The position numbers were made by a program, and so were the translations under genes. The notes under the pieces were generated by a model, which was not told the DNA's origin, did no database searches, and saw nothing but the letters and a program-made list of their open reading frames with translations. Positions 1-8,907 of a stretch of DNA of 64,000 nt are shown here, piece by piece (position 1 is the stretch's first letter; every line of letters starts with the position of its first letter). The DNA lies in assembly GCA_023437365.1 (NCBI GenBank), contig JAEZGK010000056.1:62001-126000 (forward strand), written 5' to 3'. This DNA comes from Bacillota bacterium. GTDB lineage: Bacteria; Bacillota; Clostridia; Lachnospirales; Lachnospiraceae.

Positions 1-2491
1 GCTTGTCTATAATCTTATATGATTGATCCCATTCAATAAAATCTTTTGTTTCGAATGCGACTAGTGCCTTATCAATTGTAGATACACTATAATCTTTGCG
101 ATTATAGTACATTGACCAGCTATATGCCAAGTTGCTTATATCCACTTCTCTTTTTTCATAATTTGCCAACTTCAAATATGATGCGGCTAAAGTCACTACC
201 TCAAAAGAGCCATTAGGTGCATTGTCCACAATCATATCATAAAGAGAGATATTTCGAAATTTATTGCTGTCTCCTAGAAAGCCTAATTCATGTAACTGAT
301 ACTTTGCGGCACTTAGGCTGAGATCTACCCAATATTTATCAAGTCGATATGAAGACATCTCTACTCGTAGATCTACGCAACTATCTTTATCTCCAGCAAC
401 ATATCTTCCAAATGAATCGTAAAACTTATTACCTGTTTTACCATGAATCCAGATACTAATAAGATAATCTGTAAGCGCATTTTCCTTATCTCTTGAGTCC
501 AATTCAGCATCTTTTAACTGTGCTTCCAACTCATTGTATTCTATCTTTTTATCTTTTTTCTCATAAAAAGTAGAATCTTTATTGAGCTGTTCAATTAGGC
601 CATAAAATTGACTATCACTCATGTTCCTATTGGCAAGATACTGTGCAGTTAGTTTTTCCAATCCCTCGCAAGTCAAATATACCTGCCAAATATAATCTGA
701 ACTAAATATATTATCTTCAATACCTTCGTGATAGCGCATATACAACAGCATTTGATATACTAAACTATCAAAGCCTATCAAATCATTTCTTGTAGCAGCC
801 TGAAAAAGCAATGCAAATGAATAATACTCATATATGTCAAATACATCATTCCTGTCTTCCAATAGCCTTTGAAGTTGAACGTACAAGCTATTGATAGAGT
901 TATAATCTCTTGTTGAAAGCATCAACTGTGTAAAACTATCAGCATTTGAATATTTTCTTAGCATTGCTGAATAAAATTCCTCATCAAAGTTAAATGACTC
1001 CATTCTCGCCATATACTCAATAGAACCACTTAGTAAGCTTGTTCTAATAATGGATATTGTCTTTTCCTGTCTCTGAGCAAGGGAATTAACTTTTTCCCTC
1101 AAATAAGTATTAAAACTGTCGTGAATAAGAGAAACTCGATTCATTATAATCTTGAATAAATAGGGATGACCCTTAATGAATTCGCATATGACATCATACA
1201 TCTCTGGGTCTACAAAGAAACTCTCTAACTCTTTCCATGTAAAGAAGCAGTTACCTGATGCAAATACACCAATTGAAGAACTTGGCTTATCATTGTTCAC
1301 AAACAATGTATCATAGTACTCATTTATTCCGGCAATAGGCATGGTTAAATCTACTCGCTGATTTAATTTATAATTCTCTGCAAGGTAGTATGTAATTATA
1401 GGATATCCACCAGACACATGAAAAATAAGGCTTTGTGTTCGGTAATCCGATATGCCATATGCCATTTCCAGATAGACTCTTGTCTCATCCAATGTCCAAT
1501 CTAATAAGCTTTCTTTTTCCCATGAGATTTCATGCTGCAAAGGTCGTGATAGTACCAAAGTTCTTGCATTTGTGAGCTTATCAATAAAACTGATAAATTG
1601 CTCTAACTGCTGTGGGTTATAATTTTCTACATGATCTAGTCCATCAATTACAATTACTTTGTCTTCCTTTTGAATAGCATTAACTAATTCATCAATATTG
1701 ACCTTCTTGGCTGACTTACATACTTTAATACCAAGTTCTGAAATGAATGTTTCAAACCGAATTCTTTTATTTTTATTAGGATCTTGTGAACTCACCCAGA
1801 ATCTATAAATGATTGCATCCGGATTTTTTTCACATATTTCATTTACAAAATGGCTTTTTCCAACACCTGGCTTGCCTTCGATAAATGTAACAGTACGCTT
1901 GAAACTATCTGGAATATTTCTCAAAAGAATTGTTTCATTCTCTAAGTCGATGGACATCTTTATTAGCTCAGGGAGTTCATTAATGGTAATCACAAACTTA
2001 GCATTTTCAGTAATGTCATCTGCCTTATGAATAATTTGAAGTTCTCTTGCCTCAGTATTAAACATATTATCCATTTTTTCCGCAATCTGCTCAGGAGTCA
2101 AAGGAACAACAATGATATTATTGAGTTTCGTGCAAGGAAATCCCATAAAAGTATCCTTTGTATCAATCAGTGTGGTATTGACAATAAGTACATTGTTATC
2201 CATTGGATCAAACTTGTTATTATTTCCTTTGATGGTCATAACATTGTTGCTGATCACTATATCTTGAAGAGATGTATCTGGATAATTCTTCGCCTGAACA
2301 CGATATGATGATCCGTCCAGATCTCCATTCGATATACACTCAAAATACATATCATCAAAATTTTTGGTGCCAAGAGCTTCGACTTCTATTTTAAATATGC
2401 TACGTTCGGTATCCATAATTGAGAGAAACAGGATAAAAACACTTTGTTGATATGTGTATCCCTTTAATGAATTTCTTGCAACTTTTCCCAT
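1..2491 (-). CDS. Large NTPase with Cap4/DUF4297-like N-terminal nuclease domain (3' end outside window)
   Basis: An uninterrupted minus-strand frame enters the window at base 1, so the C-terminus is missing; about 830 codons are visible. Residues 1-120 resemble the Cap4/DUF4297 dsDNA endonuclease pattern: LKGYTYQQ near residue 9, an acidic FDDMYFE near 48 and YRVQAKNY near 66 (the QxK position). A Walker A motif, GKPGVGKS, lies near 206 and a Walker B, VIVIDGLDHV, near 279, followed by LVLSRP. The rest is helical and repeat-like. This order (nuclease, P-loop NTPase, helical sensor) is known from antiviral STAND proteins, so an antiphage role is inferred. The start is the ATG at 2491, 12 nt after AAGGAG; the ATG at 2498 opens a frame that ends after 33 codons. 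It lies 60 bp behind the nuclease-like gene, probably in one operon. Nuclease assignment is moderate, NTPase assignment strong. Confidence 0.72.
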   Translation of the reverse strand, partial: MGKVARNSLKGYTYQQSVFILFLSIMDTERSIFKIEVEALGTKNFDDMYFECISNGDLDGSSYRVQAKNYPDTSLQDIVISNNVMTIKGNNNKFDPMDNNVLIVNTTLIDTKDTFMGFPCTKLNNIIVVPLTPEQIAEKMDNMFNTEARELQIIHKADDITENAKFVITINELPELIKMSIDLENETILLRNIPDSFKRTVTFIEGKPGVGKSHFVNEICEKNPDAIIYRFWVSSQDPNKNKRIRFETFISELGIKVCKSAKKVNIDELVNAIQKEDKVIVIDGLDHVENYNPQQLEQFISFIDKLTNARTLVLSRPLQHEISWEKESLLDWTLDETRVYLEMAYGISDYRTQSLIFHVSGGYPIITYYLAENYKLNQRVDLTMPIAGINEYYDTLFVNNDKPSSSIGVFASGNCFFTWKELESFFVDPEMYDVICEFIKGHPYLFKIIMNRVSLIHDSFNTYLREKVNSLAQRQEKTISIIRTSLLSGSIEYMARMESFNFDEEFYSAMLRKYSNADSFTQLMLSTRDYNSINSLYVQLQRLLEDRNDVFDIYEYYSFALLFQAATRNDLIGFDSLVYQMLLYMRYHEGIEDNIFSSDYIWQVYLTCEGLEKLTAQYLANRNMSDSQFYGLIEQLNKDSTFYEKKDKKIEYNELEAQLKDAELDSRDKENALTDYLISIWIHGKTGNKFYDSFGRYVAGDKDSCVDLRVEMSSYRLDKYWVDLSLSAAKYQLHELGFLGDSNKFRNISLYDMIVDNAPNGSFEVVTLAASYLKLANYEKREVDISNLAYSWSMYYNRKDYSVSTIDKALVAFETKDFIEWDQSYKIIDK

Positions 2492-2550
2492 AAGGCATCG
2501 TTTCTCCTTTTTAGTTGGCTTCCCATATAAGCAATTCTGTAAAAAAGTTC

Positions 2551-4065
2551 TTAATCAATTCGTAAATAATTTTCCAAATTTTTCAGATATCTTTTATTAA
2601 TACCGAACAAGCGCTTACCTCTTTCGAAAAAACCAAACAATAGATACTGATCTAACATGAGTAAAATTTTTGCTGCTGGTCTAATCTCATCTCCAAATTC
2701 ATTGTGAAATGTTGAAATGATTATTCCATTTTGATTTATAAGATCAAGTAATCCTTGGCTTTTAATTTCTGTAAACATTGTATCTTTATTTATAATTTCG
2801 TAATACAAATCAATCTCATTATTATCAAAATGTATTCCCGGATATTTAGCTATATCTTGTTTACGTAGTTCCCAATATTCAAAAATATCTTTGTTGTTTT
2901 TTTTAGCGTCAATCATGATTGCAAGTAAATGTTCTAAGGATATAGTTAATATAGGAGAATTTATTCCCTCCAAATATTTTGGAAATAAAGTATGTACATT
3001 AGAAGCTATAAAATCCATTGGATACATAGAAACGTGAATGCATATAGGATTATTTGCAAACCCAGTGATTATTTTTTTATCACATTCAAAACGATATTCA
3101 TCAGAACAAATTAAATACTCTGAAACCCTTTTTAAAGATTTATACGCCTTCTTTGTTTTGCTATAAATCTGCAATTTTAGTTCCTCGTCTTTATCAAATA
3201 TGAAAGAGTCAAATGTTCCTGATTTGCATTCAAGTACTGCTAGATTCTCAGCATCTTTCAGCAGAACATCTATTTCAATTTTTTGCTTATCATTTGGGTA
3301 GTAAAACAAAGTATGATAACTTTCCTGAGTAAAATTCTTAATTATTCCGTATACCATTTCTTCAAATGCATAACCTTTCTTGGTTGTATAATCCGAATAT
3401 TCTTTGTCGAAGCAATTTTCTTTAAAAGTGTTTTCAAGTTTGTAAATCATATAATCAAGAAACTCACTTATGCAAATAATGAATACTTTACCACCATCTA
3501 AAAATAGACCAACCTTCTCATCATCTCTTATCTCATTAATATCTTTTGCAAAGATATTTTTATATTTTCCATATTCTTCCGAAGTTGATTTTCCTCTAAC
3601 TTTCTGTATATCCGAAAGTTCAATATAAAAATCCGTTCTCCCTATAAGATTTTTCTTTTCTGTATCAGTTATTTTCATATCAGAAAACTTATACGTTTGT
3701 AATCCAAAATAATAAAACATTATTGCTAAAGACAATTCCACAATCGTAGATCTATCAAGACCCATTCTAAGAAAAAAACTCTCTGGAATAGCTGAAGCAA
3801 TAAGTTCCAAATAATAAGTTCTAATTAAAATTGATTTAGGTTGAATATTTTTACTATCCATAATCAATCCTTGAAATTCATTATTCTTTTTCTCCAGAAA
3901 TTTTTCAATTTCATATTCCTTTATTTTCTTATCAATATCTATCTGTTGTTTTTTACTATCATTTAATATACGAATCATAGTGTATGGATATTTTACAGTA
4001 TAGGCACCATAAAACTCACCAAATTGATTATATCTTTTATATAATTTCTCTAGAATGTTATACAT
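2551..4065 (-). CDS. PD-(D/E)XK nuclease-like protein, candidate defence gene
   Basis: A 504-residue protein not recognised as a named family. The visible signature is a PD-(D/E)XK-type core: E235/E236, then EID at 264-266 in a beta strand after YYPNDKQK, then LECKSG with E279 and K281. This matches the E...D...ExK arrangement of NERD/Mrr-like nuclease folds. Residues 1-220 and 300-504 have no motif I recognise; the C-terminus may be a winged-helix-like or regulatory region. It sits 120 bp behind the R-x4-H protein and 60 bp ahead of the large NTPase, so the three genes are probably co-transcribed. An AGGATGA sequence lies about 7 nt before the ATG. A nucleolytic role in a defence system is inferred from motif and context only. 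Confidence 0.6.
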   Translation of the reverse strand: MYNILEKLYKRYNQFGEFYGAYTVKYPYTMIRILNDSKKQQIDIDKKIKEYEIEKFLEKKNNEFQGLIMDSKNIQPKSILIRTYYLELIASAIPESFFLRMGLDRSTIVELSLAIMFYYFGLQTYKFSDMKITDTEKKNLIGRTDFYIELSDIQKVRGKSTSEEYGKYKNIFAKDINEIRDDEKVGLFLDGGKVFIICISEFLDYMIYKLENTFKENCFDKEYSDYTTKKGYAFEEMVYGIIKNFTQESYHTLFYYPNDKQKIEIDVLLKDAENLAVLECKSGTFDSFIFDKDEELKLQIYSKTKKAYKSLKRVSEYLICSDEYRFECDKKIITGFANNPICIHVSMYPMDFIASNVHTLFPKYLEGINSPILTISLEHLLAIMIDAKKNNKDIFEYWELRKQDIAKYPGIHFDNNEIDLYYEIINKDTMFTEIKSQGLLDLINQNGIIISTFHNEFGDEIRPAAKILLMLDQYLLFGFFERGKRLFGINKRYLKNLENYLRID

Positions 4066-4184
4066 TTATTTATCATCCTGATCCGATCTTTCTTAATAAT
4101 TCAACATTTTTACAAATTTCACAAACAAATACAAAGTGGATTTTACAGTTTTACCCCAATCTACACAGCTATATAGAAACACGA

Positions 4185-4931
4185 TTAATATACTTTATTG
4201 TAAAATAATCTTACAAAATTATTGATGTTCATTATTATTTTTTTTTCATCTTCACTTAAAACAAAGGTATCTTCAGTCGGATTACACTCTGATGCAAAAA
4301 AGTTCATAATTTTTCTTACTCCCAGTTCTAGCTCTGCCATTAGGTCTTTATGCATTGCTTTAAACATTTCTTTAAATCCCGTTACTAATTCATCTATATC
4401 CAGCATTTCATTATTTTGTTCCATGACTTTCAATTCTTGCTTTATTTTACTCTGTAGCCTCGATTTTCCCTTTTCTAACAGTTCTTTAGGTGATGCATAT
4501 ATGTTAACCTCACCTTTATCAAAATCTATCTCAACCTGCGATATGCCCATTTCACAATGTGTCATATAGGTCCTTAAGTTATACATCATTCTATATTCAA
4601 AATAATTATCATAATAGTCACCTTTTATCTTTCCAAATATACTCTTATAATTTGATTCATTATATTCTATCCAAGCATAAAAGGCACCTAAGATGTTATA
4701 CATATAACGATTAAGCGTTGTTATTCCCTTGCGGTCAATAATATCATACCTCTGAAGTGCATTTTGCCATTCTTCTATATTATCAATGATAATCATATAA
4801 TAATCCTTGCACATCATTACCTTCTGTAATTCTCTTATCTTATCATTTATTGTATTTAATTCATCCTCTGATATTTCCTTGATAATATTGAAACTACAGT
4901 CATCATTTCCAGTTGCCAACTTATACCCCAT
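4185..4931 (-). CDS. Uncharacterised protein with HEPN-like R-x4-H motif
   Basis: A 248-residue, Lys/Glu-rich, mostly helical protein with no signal peptide or membrane segment. The clearest motif is LRTYMTH, giving R120 and H125 with four residues between. That spacing is the hallmark of HEPN ribonucleases (R-x4-6-H), and the preceding helix (DNYFEYRMMYN) fits the HEPN pattern. It is the first gene of a probable three-gene operon with the PD-(D/E)XK-like and NTPase genes. A HEPN RNase in a defence operon would be typical, but one motif in one sequence is weak evidence, and a structural role is possible. Translation starts at ATG 4931. Confidence 0.5.
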   Translation of the reverse strand: MGYKLATGNDDCSFNIIKEISEDELNTINDKIRELQKVMMCKDYYMIIIDNIEEWQNALQRYDIIDRKGITTLNRYMYNILGAFYAWIEYNESNYKSIFGKIKGDYYDNYFEYRMMYNLRTYMTHCEMGISQVEIDFDKGEVNIYASPKELLEKGKSRLQSKIKQELKVMEQNNEMLDIDELVTGFKEMFKAMHKDLMAELELGVRKIMNFFASECNPTEDTFVLSEDEKKIIMNINNFVRLFYNKVY

Positions 4932-5084
4932 AATATATTTCCTTATCCTTTGATTTGATTAATATAATCCTGATTTCAACATAATCCAACAATAAGGCCT
5001 GTGTTACCTGCTCTCTTATCCTCACTCGCACCCATCCACAGTGGAAACTATACGTCGGCCCCTTGAAAATATCATTACTTTTAA

Positions 5085-6011
5085 TTACTTTATTCGAGAA
5101 TAATAATCTTCCATAATATCTATTCCAACATTATTTAACTCAGGAAACAAAAATGCCTTAGTAATTCCAATCGTTTGTAATTCCGATAATATATCACGCT
5201 TTTTTTCTGATTTTACAATATATCTATAACCATTCTGATCACACTTAAAATGGAGGTCTGTATAGTCATACATTGTGCCTCTTATTGACAACATTTTTGC
5301 CCTTTCAGAAATTGCTTTTGGTATGCTGTCTTTTTTACATTTATCGCTATCTCTATGTATACATTTTTCGCTCTTACAGTTTTCTTTTGGACAGACATCA
5401 TCTGCAAATAACATAAACGAACCTGATTGCCTCAATATTCGTTCACTTATGATTTTAGGTCTTGAAAAACAATAGTATCCATTTGTTATATAATAAAATG
5501 CATTCTCTACATCTTTTTCCTTATGTTTACTTACTATGTCTTCGTAATATGCCTTAACATTATAATTACCACCAGCGTTTCTATGTCTAATATAAAATTC
5601 TGTTATGATATTTAGAATGGTATTATTTGGAATCTCATCCAGGGATATCTGGAACAAAAACAGTTCTCCATCTTTATCAAAATTATCACAACAGGAAAAA
5701 TATAAAGCGACTGCAGGGTTTTCTGTTACGTCTAATAACCTTGTAAGCAGACCATAGTGTTGCATTTTAGCAACAACGTTAAATAATCCATCATTTTCAG
5801 AGAACTCATCAGGCCTTCTTCTCATAAACTCATTTATTAATTTCTCTTCAAAATCCAGCAAATACTTTCTGTAAATCGATGGTAATAGCCTCCAATTTTT
5901 ATCAGAATGCCCTCTATAAAATTCAATTTCAGAGGAATGATTTCTGTTTTTTTTCAAATCATGTGCTATTTTAAGAAACTCAAATGCAGATGTTATAGGG
6001 ATTTCTATCAA
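5085..6011 (-). CDS. FRG domain protein
   Basis: The FRG domain is recognisable from its two signature blocks: FYRGHSDKNW (residues 31-40) and QHYGLLTRLLDVTENPAVAL (84-103). FRG proteins are of unknown biochemical function but recur in defence islands and near restriction-modification genes. The reading frame is open to an ATG at 6068, but that extension is GC-rich and lacks a ribosome site. A TTG at 6011 is preceded by GGAGTG with six bases of spacing and gives an N-terminus (IEIPITSAFEFLKIAHDL) like other FRG proteins, so I start there. A Cys-rich insert, CPKENC followed by two more Cys at short intervals (about residue 210), could bind zinc. The gene lies about 70 bp downstream, in the minus direction, of an attC-like palindrome. 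Confidence 0.75.
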   Translation of the reverse strand: MIEIPITSAFEFLKIAHDLKKNRNHSSEIEFYRGHSDKNWRLLPSIYRKYLLDFEEKLINEFMRRRPDEFSENDGLFNVVAKMQHYGLLTRLLDVTENPAVALYFSCCDNFDKDGELFLFQISLDEIPNNTILNIITEFYIRHRNAGGNYNVKAYYEDIVSKHKEKDVENAFYYITNGYYCFSRPKIISERILRQSGSFMLFADDVCPKENCKSEKCIHRDSDKCKKDSIPKAISERAKMLSIRGTMYDYTDLHFKCDQNGYRYIVKSEKKRDILSELQTIGITKAFLFPELNNVGIDIMEDYYSRIK

Positions 6012-6080
6012 ACCAGTCACTCCAATTCTATAAGTTAATAAAAAATCTGCCGCAAGGCGCGGCGGCAACGCGCGCGATTT

Positions 6081-6216
6081 TATATAAAGTCTCTGTTCCC
6101 GCTACCCCAGAAGCTTAAGGTGTCAATACATGAGTTCAAGCTTATGAGTGCCAAAAGCGGGCACCGGGTGCTTGCACTTAGGCTGTGGGGTTTCTGTGAA
6201 CATATTGTTATATGAC
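6081..6216. repeat. Long imperfect palindrome, attC-like
   Basis: A 136-bp foldable segment, richer in G+C than its surroundings, between the FRG and DUF6966-like genes. The left arm carries TATATAA, TGTTC, ACCCCA and TAAGGTGTCAA; the reverse complement of the right arm carries CATATAA, TGTTC, ACCCCA and TAAGTGCAA in the same order. Unpaired single bases and a central loop are also present. The right end is GTTATAT. Integron attC sites have this design (ATATAAC...GTTATAT-type ends, extrahelical bases, variable central loop). In the minus direction it follows the DUF6966-like stop codon after 23 bp, where a cassette attC would be. The core boxes deviate from the GTTRRRY consensus, so it may instead be another structured element. 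Confidence 0.45.
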
Positions 6217-6239
6217 GATGGATTTCCAATACTTATACT

Positions 6240-6938
6240 TTATTTTTTATTCATTCTCAAATTACTTTCAGCAGGTATTAATCTGCTTTTACCAATAAGT
6301 CCCTTACTTACTTTCCATCTATAAACAGCGGTATTATTGTTATGACAATTAGAGCAAGGTCTCATCCATTCTGCGTTTATCTCTTCGACAGTAATTCTGC
6401 TTCTTACAACTAATTTTTTAGCTTCTAAATATTCTTTTTCTCTATTAGGGATATTCAGATTTAATACATCCTCAACGCATTCTAATAATGAGTTGTTATT
6501 AATAGCTCTAATCATCATAGATTTCAATACTTTAGGTGCAATAAAGTTTTCAATATTTGTTTTAGTAACTTTCCCAAATCCACAATCCAAACATCTCCAA
6601 CCTTGAATTTCTACCAATTCTTTTCTAAATGCTTTCTCGATTATTTTATCAATTACCGCATTGTCAGATTCAGTTGCTAATATATAACAAAGACCTTGTA
6701 AGTTTTGAAATAATTGATTAACCCAAGGCTCTTGCTCTTCAGTCACTTTATGCCCATTGATTGTACAAATTATAACATCATTAAATGAACCCATACCACC
6801 ATATGCTCTTAAATGATGATCTACTTTGTTTTCTTCCGCAAGTTGAATATCTTCCATTATCCACTTAGCCCATCCATCTACACCTGTCCTATTTAATAAT
6901 ATAAACATTGCCTTTAGAGCTTGTTTATAGCGTTCCAT
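6240..6938 (-). CDS. DUF6966-like protein with two CxxC pairs
   Basis: A 232-residue soluble protein. Residues 1-65 resemble DUF6966: a WAKWI helix followed by LRAYGGMGSFNDVII, the family's conserved core, of unknown function. The remaining two thirds contain CLDCGFG (about residue 115) and CSNC (about residue 197), two CxxC pairs that could form one zinc ribbon or bind separately. The latter half has no family I recognise. The gene is bracketed by an attC-like palindrome downstream and a matching arm upstream, as if it were a mobile cassette. The extended -10 promoter at 7125-7133 lies 187 bp upstream on the same strand. A likely ribosome site is GAGAGGA, about 10 nt before the ATG. Confidence 0.55.
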   Translation of the reverse strand: MERYKQALKAMFILLNRTGVDGWAKWIMEDIQLAEENKVDHHLRAYGGMGSFNDVIICTINGHKVTEEQEPWVNQLFQNLQGLCYILATESDNAVIDKIIEKAFRKELVEIQGWRCLDCGFGKVTKTNIENFIAPKVLKSMMIRAINNNSLLECVEDVLNLNIPNREKEYLEAKKLVVRSRITVEEINAEWMRPCSNCHNNNTAVYRWKVSKGLIGKSRLIPAESNLRMNKK

Positions 6939-6965
6939 AAACTTCGTCCTCTCAGATAGTATAAA

Positions 6966-7003
6966 AAATCCATTGTCGTATAACTACTTAATTCCCGAAC
7001 TCC
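6966..7003 (-). repeat. Second attC-like arm, upstream of the DUF6966-like gene
   Basis: On the minus strand this segment reads GTGGAGTTCGGGAA, a short spacer, then GTTATACGACAATGGATTT. The last 19 bases match 6207-6225 on the plus strand at 17 positions, in inverted orientation. The same strand also aligns with the other arm of the palindrome (TGGGGTAGCGGGAACAG). No second arm of its own is visible upstream, where the terminator-promoter repeat begins, so this looks like a half site or a truncated copy. Confidence 0.45.
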
Positions 7004-7124
7004 ACTTCGCTTATACCTTTTAATGAATTTATAAGATACTCATTTTAGAAAATAAAAGTGAATCTACTGAACTGCACATTATTGCTATTATCAGTAGTTC
7101 ATTTCCTGTAATGACATTAAATTT

Positions 7125-7133
7125 ATTATACCA
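7125..7133 (-). promoter_or_regulatory. Extended -10 promoter, repeat cassette copy 1
   Basis: On the minus strand the sequence is TATGGTATAATAAATT: TGG directly before a consensus TATAAT, an extended -10 element. It is conserved at 9662-9670 and 11317-11325. In this copy an inverted repeat AATGACA...TGTCATT (7110-7145) surrounds it and could be an operator. It points at the DUF6966-like gene. Confidence 0.5.
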
Positions 7134-7162
7134 TATTTTGTCATTAATCAATATTTTTTTAT

Positions 7163-7193
7163 TAAAAAAGGAAAAGAGATTACTCTCTATTCC
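7163..7193 (-). terminator. Rho-independent terminator of the SLH-like protein gene
   Basis: The hairpin GGAATAGAGA-GTAA-TCTCTTTTCC, read on the minus strand, is followed by TTTTTT. It lies about 190 bp past the stop of the 467-residue secreted protein. Very similar hairpins occur at 9708-9729 and 11367-11390. The stretch 7194-7382 is AT-rich and shows nothing else I can identify. Confidence 0.75.
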
Positions 7194-7382
7194 TTACAAA
7201 AATAATAATTATTCATTTACCTTGTAACTAATTATCGTAATTTTCTATAACATTATAGATTATATGGAGCCACTTTAAATAAAGGGTTTTATTAAGATAT
7301 AGTAATGGAATTATAATTTACTATAATTTCATGTGGATAATTTCGTATATTCAAATAACTATATCATTACTTATGCATTATT

Positions 7383-8786
7383 TTACTTTACAATTGTGAA
7401 GGTAACCTTTTTCTTCTCTCCCTGTGTTCCTACTAGCTCTAGAGTATATTCACCGGCGTCACTAATAACTAAATAATAATTGTAGGCATAATTTAATGGT
7501 ACATTTTTTGAATGACCGGTCATTACCCTTCCTTGATCGCTATCCATGTTAGCATCAAATATTTTATCGCCATTTAGTTTAACGGATTTGATATTATACA
7601 AATAAATTCCGACTGTATCTTTTACTATTTGCTTATTACTTATGCCATAGTAATATAAATCAGCAATATAACAACCTGAGAATTGTACATATTGACCTTT
7701 TTTCAAAGTAATTGACGTTATATCATGTTTCCCATCACATATAAACTCATAAGCTTTTACAGTATTATTTTTTATAGATTCATCACTATCAATATTCGAC
7801 CATATTACATAAGTAACATAAACATGAAAAGGAGATCGCTGTAAAATATATGTTCCTGGCTTTATTTGCTCGCCAACTTTATATACTCCTTCATAACCCC
7901 TATATACATCTGCATTTTTCATAGAAACTGCATAAGAATCTCTAAGATAAAGGTATGTTCCTTTCTTTAGATTAACAACATTTGGGCAAGCGGCCCCATT
8001 TATAAGTATACCCGAGTACACCCAGTTACTCTTTTTATTAATCTCAAAGTAAGCATGATCATTGTATGCATTGTTATTAATACTATAAATTACATATTCA
8101 CCGCTTGGTATATCTCTTCCTACTTCATATTTGCCAGGACCATAATACTTAAATGGATTATCATAATAACTGTCTGGATAACTTGCCAAAGTGAATGGAT
8201 ATTTATATGCAAATTTAGGAGAGTCGATGGTATTAAGTAGCTGCCCATCCGGACCAACCTTTGCTCTTTCATATTTATTCCTTAACATATTAGCACAACT
8301 TAATGCAGTTTCATATGTAATCTTTTTTTTAAGTTTTAAATATCTGTCTGTAGAATAAGAACCGTTAGAATAGCCTTTCATAAAACCCTTAATATATCCT
8401 TTAGCAATATCTTCTCTTTTGGATTCATCTATTTCTTTAATATCGGAAATTCTTTCTTCAATTACTACATATAATAATTTTTCTTCTACTGTATCGCCAA
8501 ATAGATATTCATCGGAACGATTTAATAATACAAGTGCATCTCCCCTTGTGATGAATTCATCATACGATTTAAAATCACCTTCTTTTATGATTCCAATTTG
8601 TAATAAGTAATCTATAGAATCATCAAAGTCAAAAGCCACATTTTTAATTCTTGGAACTAGCCAATCTGCAAAATCATCAACTGTAATATATTGGTTTCCT
8701 GCTAATGCTTTAGTGTAAGGAATAATTGAATTAACAAGTAGTATTATAATGATTATTAAAATAGCAGATTTAAAAAATCTTTTCAT
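7383..8786 (-). CDS. Secreted protein with SLH-like segment and repeated G-x-Y-x-V-G modules
   Basis: A signal peptide spans about residues 1-29 (MKRFFKSAILIIIIILLVNS, then a cleavable ALA-G). Residues 35-170 contain an SLH-like stretch ending GFMKGYSNGSY...KKKITYETALSCA, so the protein may attach to the cell wall. Two related beta modules follow: GPGKYEVGRDIPSGEYVIYS (217-236) and GVYKVGEQIKPGTYIL (300-315), a pattern common in clostridial secreted proteins of unknown function. A third module (about 370-467) ends in TLELVGTQGEKKKVTFTIVK. The gene is monocistronic with a strong terminator. Its role is unknown; a surface protein is a safe inference. Confidence 0.6.
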   Translation of the reverse strand: MKRFFKSAILIIIIILLVNSIIPYTKALAGNQYITVDDFADWLVPRIKNVAFDFDDSIDYLLQIGIIKEGDFKSYDEFITRGDALVLLNRSDEYLFGDTVEEKLLYVVIEERISDIKEIDESKREDIAKGYIKGFMKGYSNGSYSTDRYLKLKKKITYETALSCANMLRNKYERAKVGPDGQLLNTIDSPKFAYKYPFTLASYPDSYYDNPFKYYGPGKYEVGRDIPSGEYVIYSINNNAYNDHAYFEINKKSNWVYSGILINGAACPNVVNLKKGTYLYLRDSYAVSMKNADVYRGYEGVYKVGEQIKPGTYILQRSPFHVYVTYVIWSNIDSDESIKNNTVKAYEFICDGKHDITSITLKKGQYVQFSGCYIADLYYYGISNKQIVKDTVGIYLYNIKSVKLNGDKIFDANMDSDQGRVMTGHSKNVPLNYAYNYYLVISDAGEYTLELVGTQGEKKKVTFTIVK

Positions 8787-8907
8787 ATTCTACCCCCATG
8801 TGTTGAAAACCTACTCCAATTATACTTTTTATAAAATGACTTATCATGTTATTAACTCCCTCGTATATATATTAATTAGCGCGCATCGTAAGCCTGCATT
8901 TGTTCCA

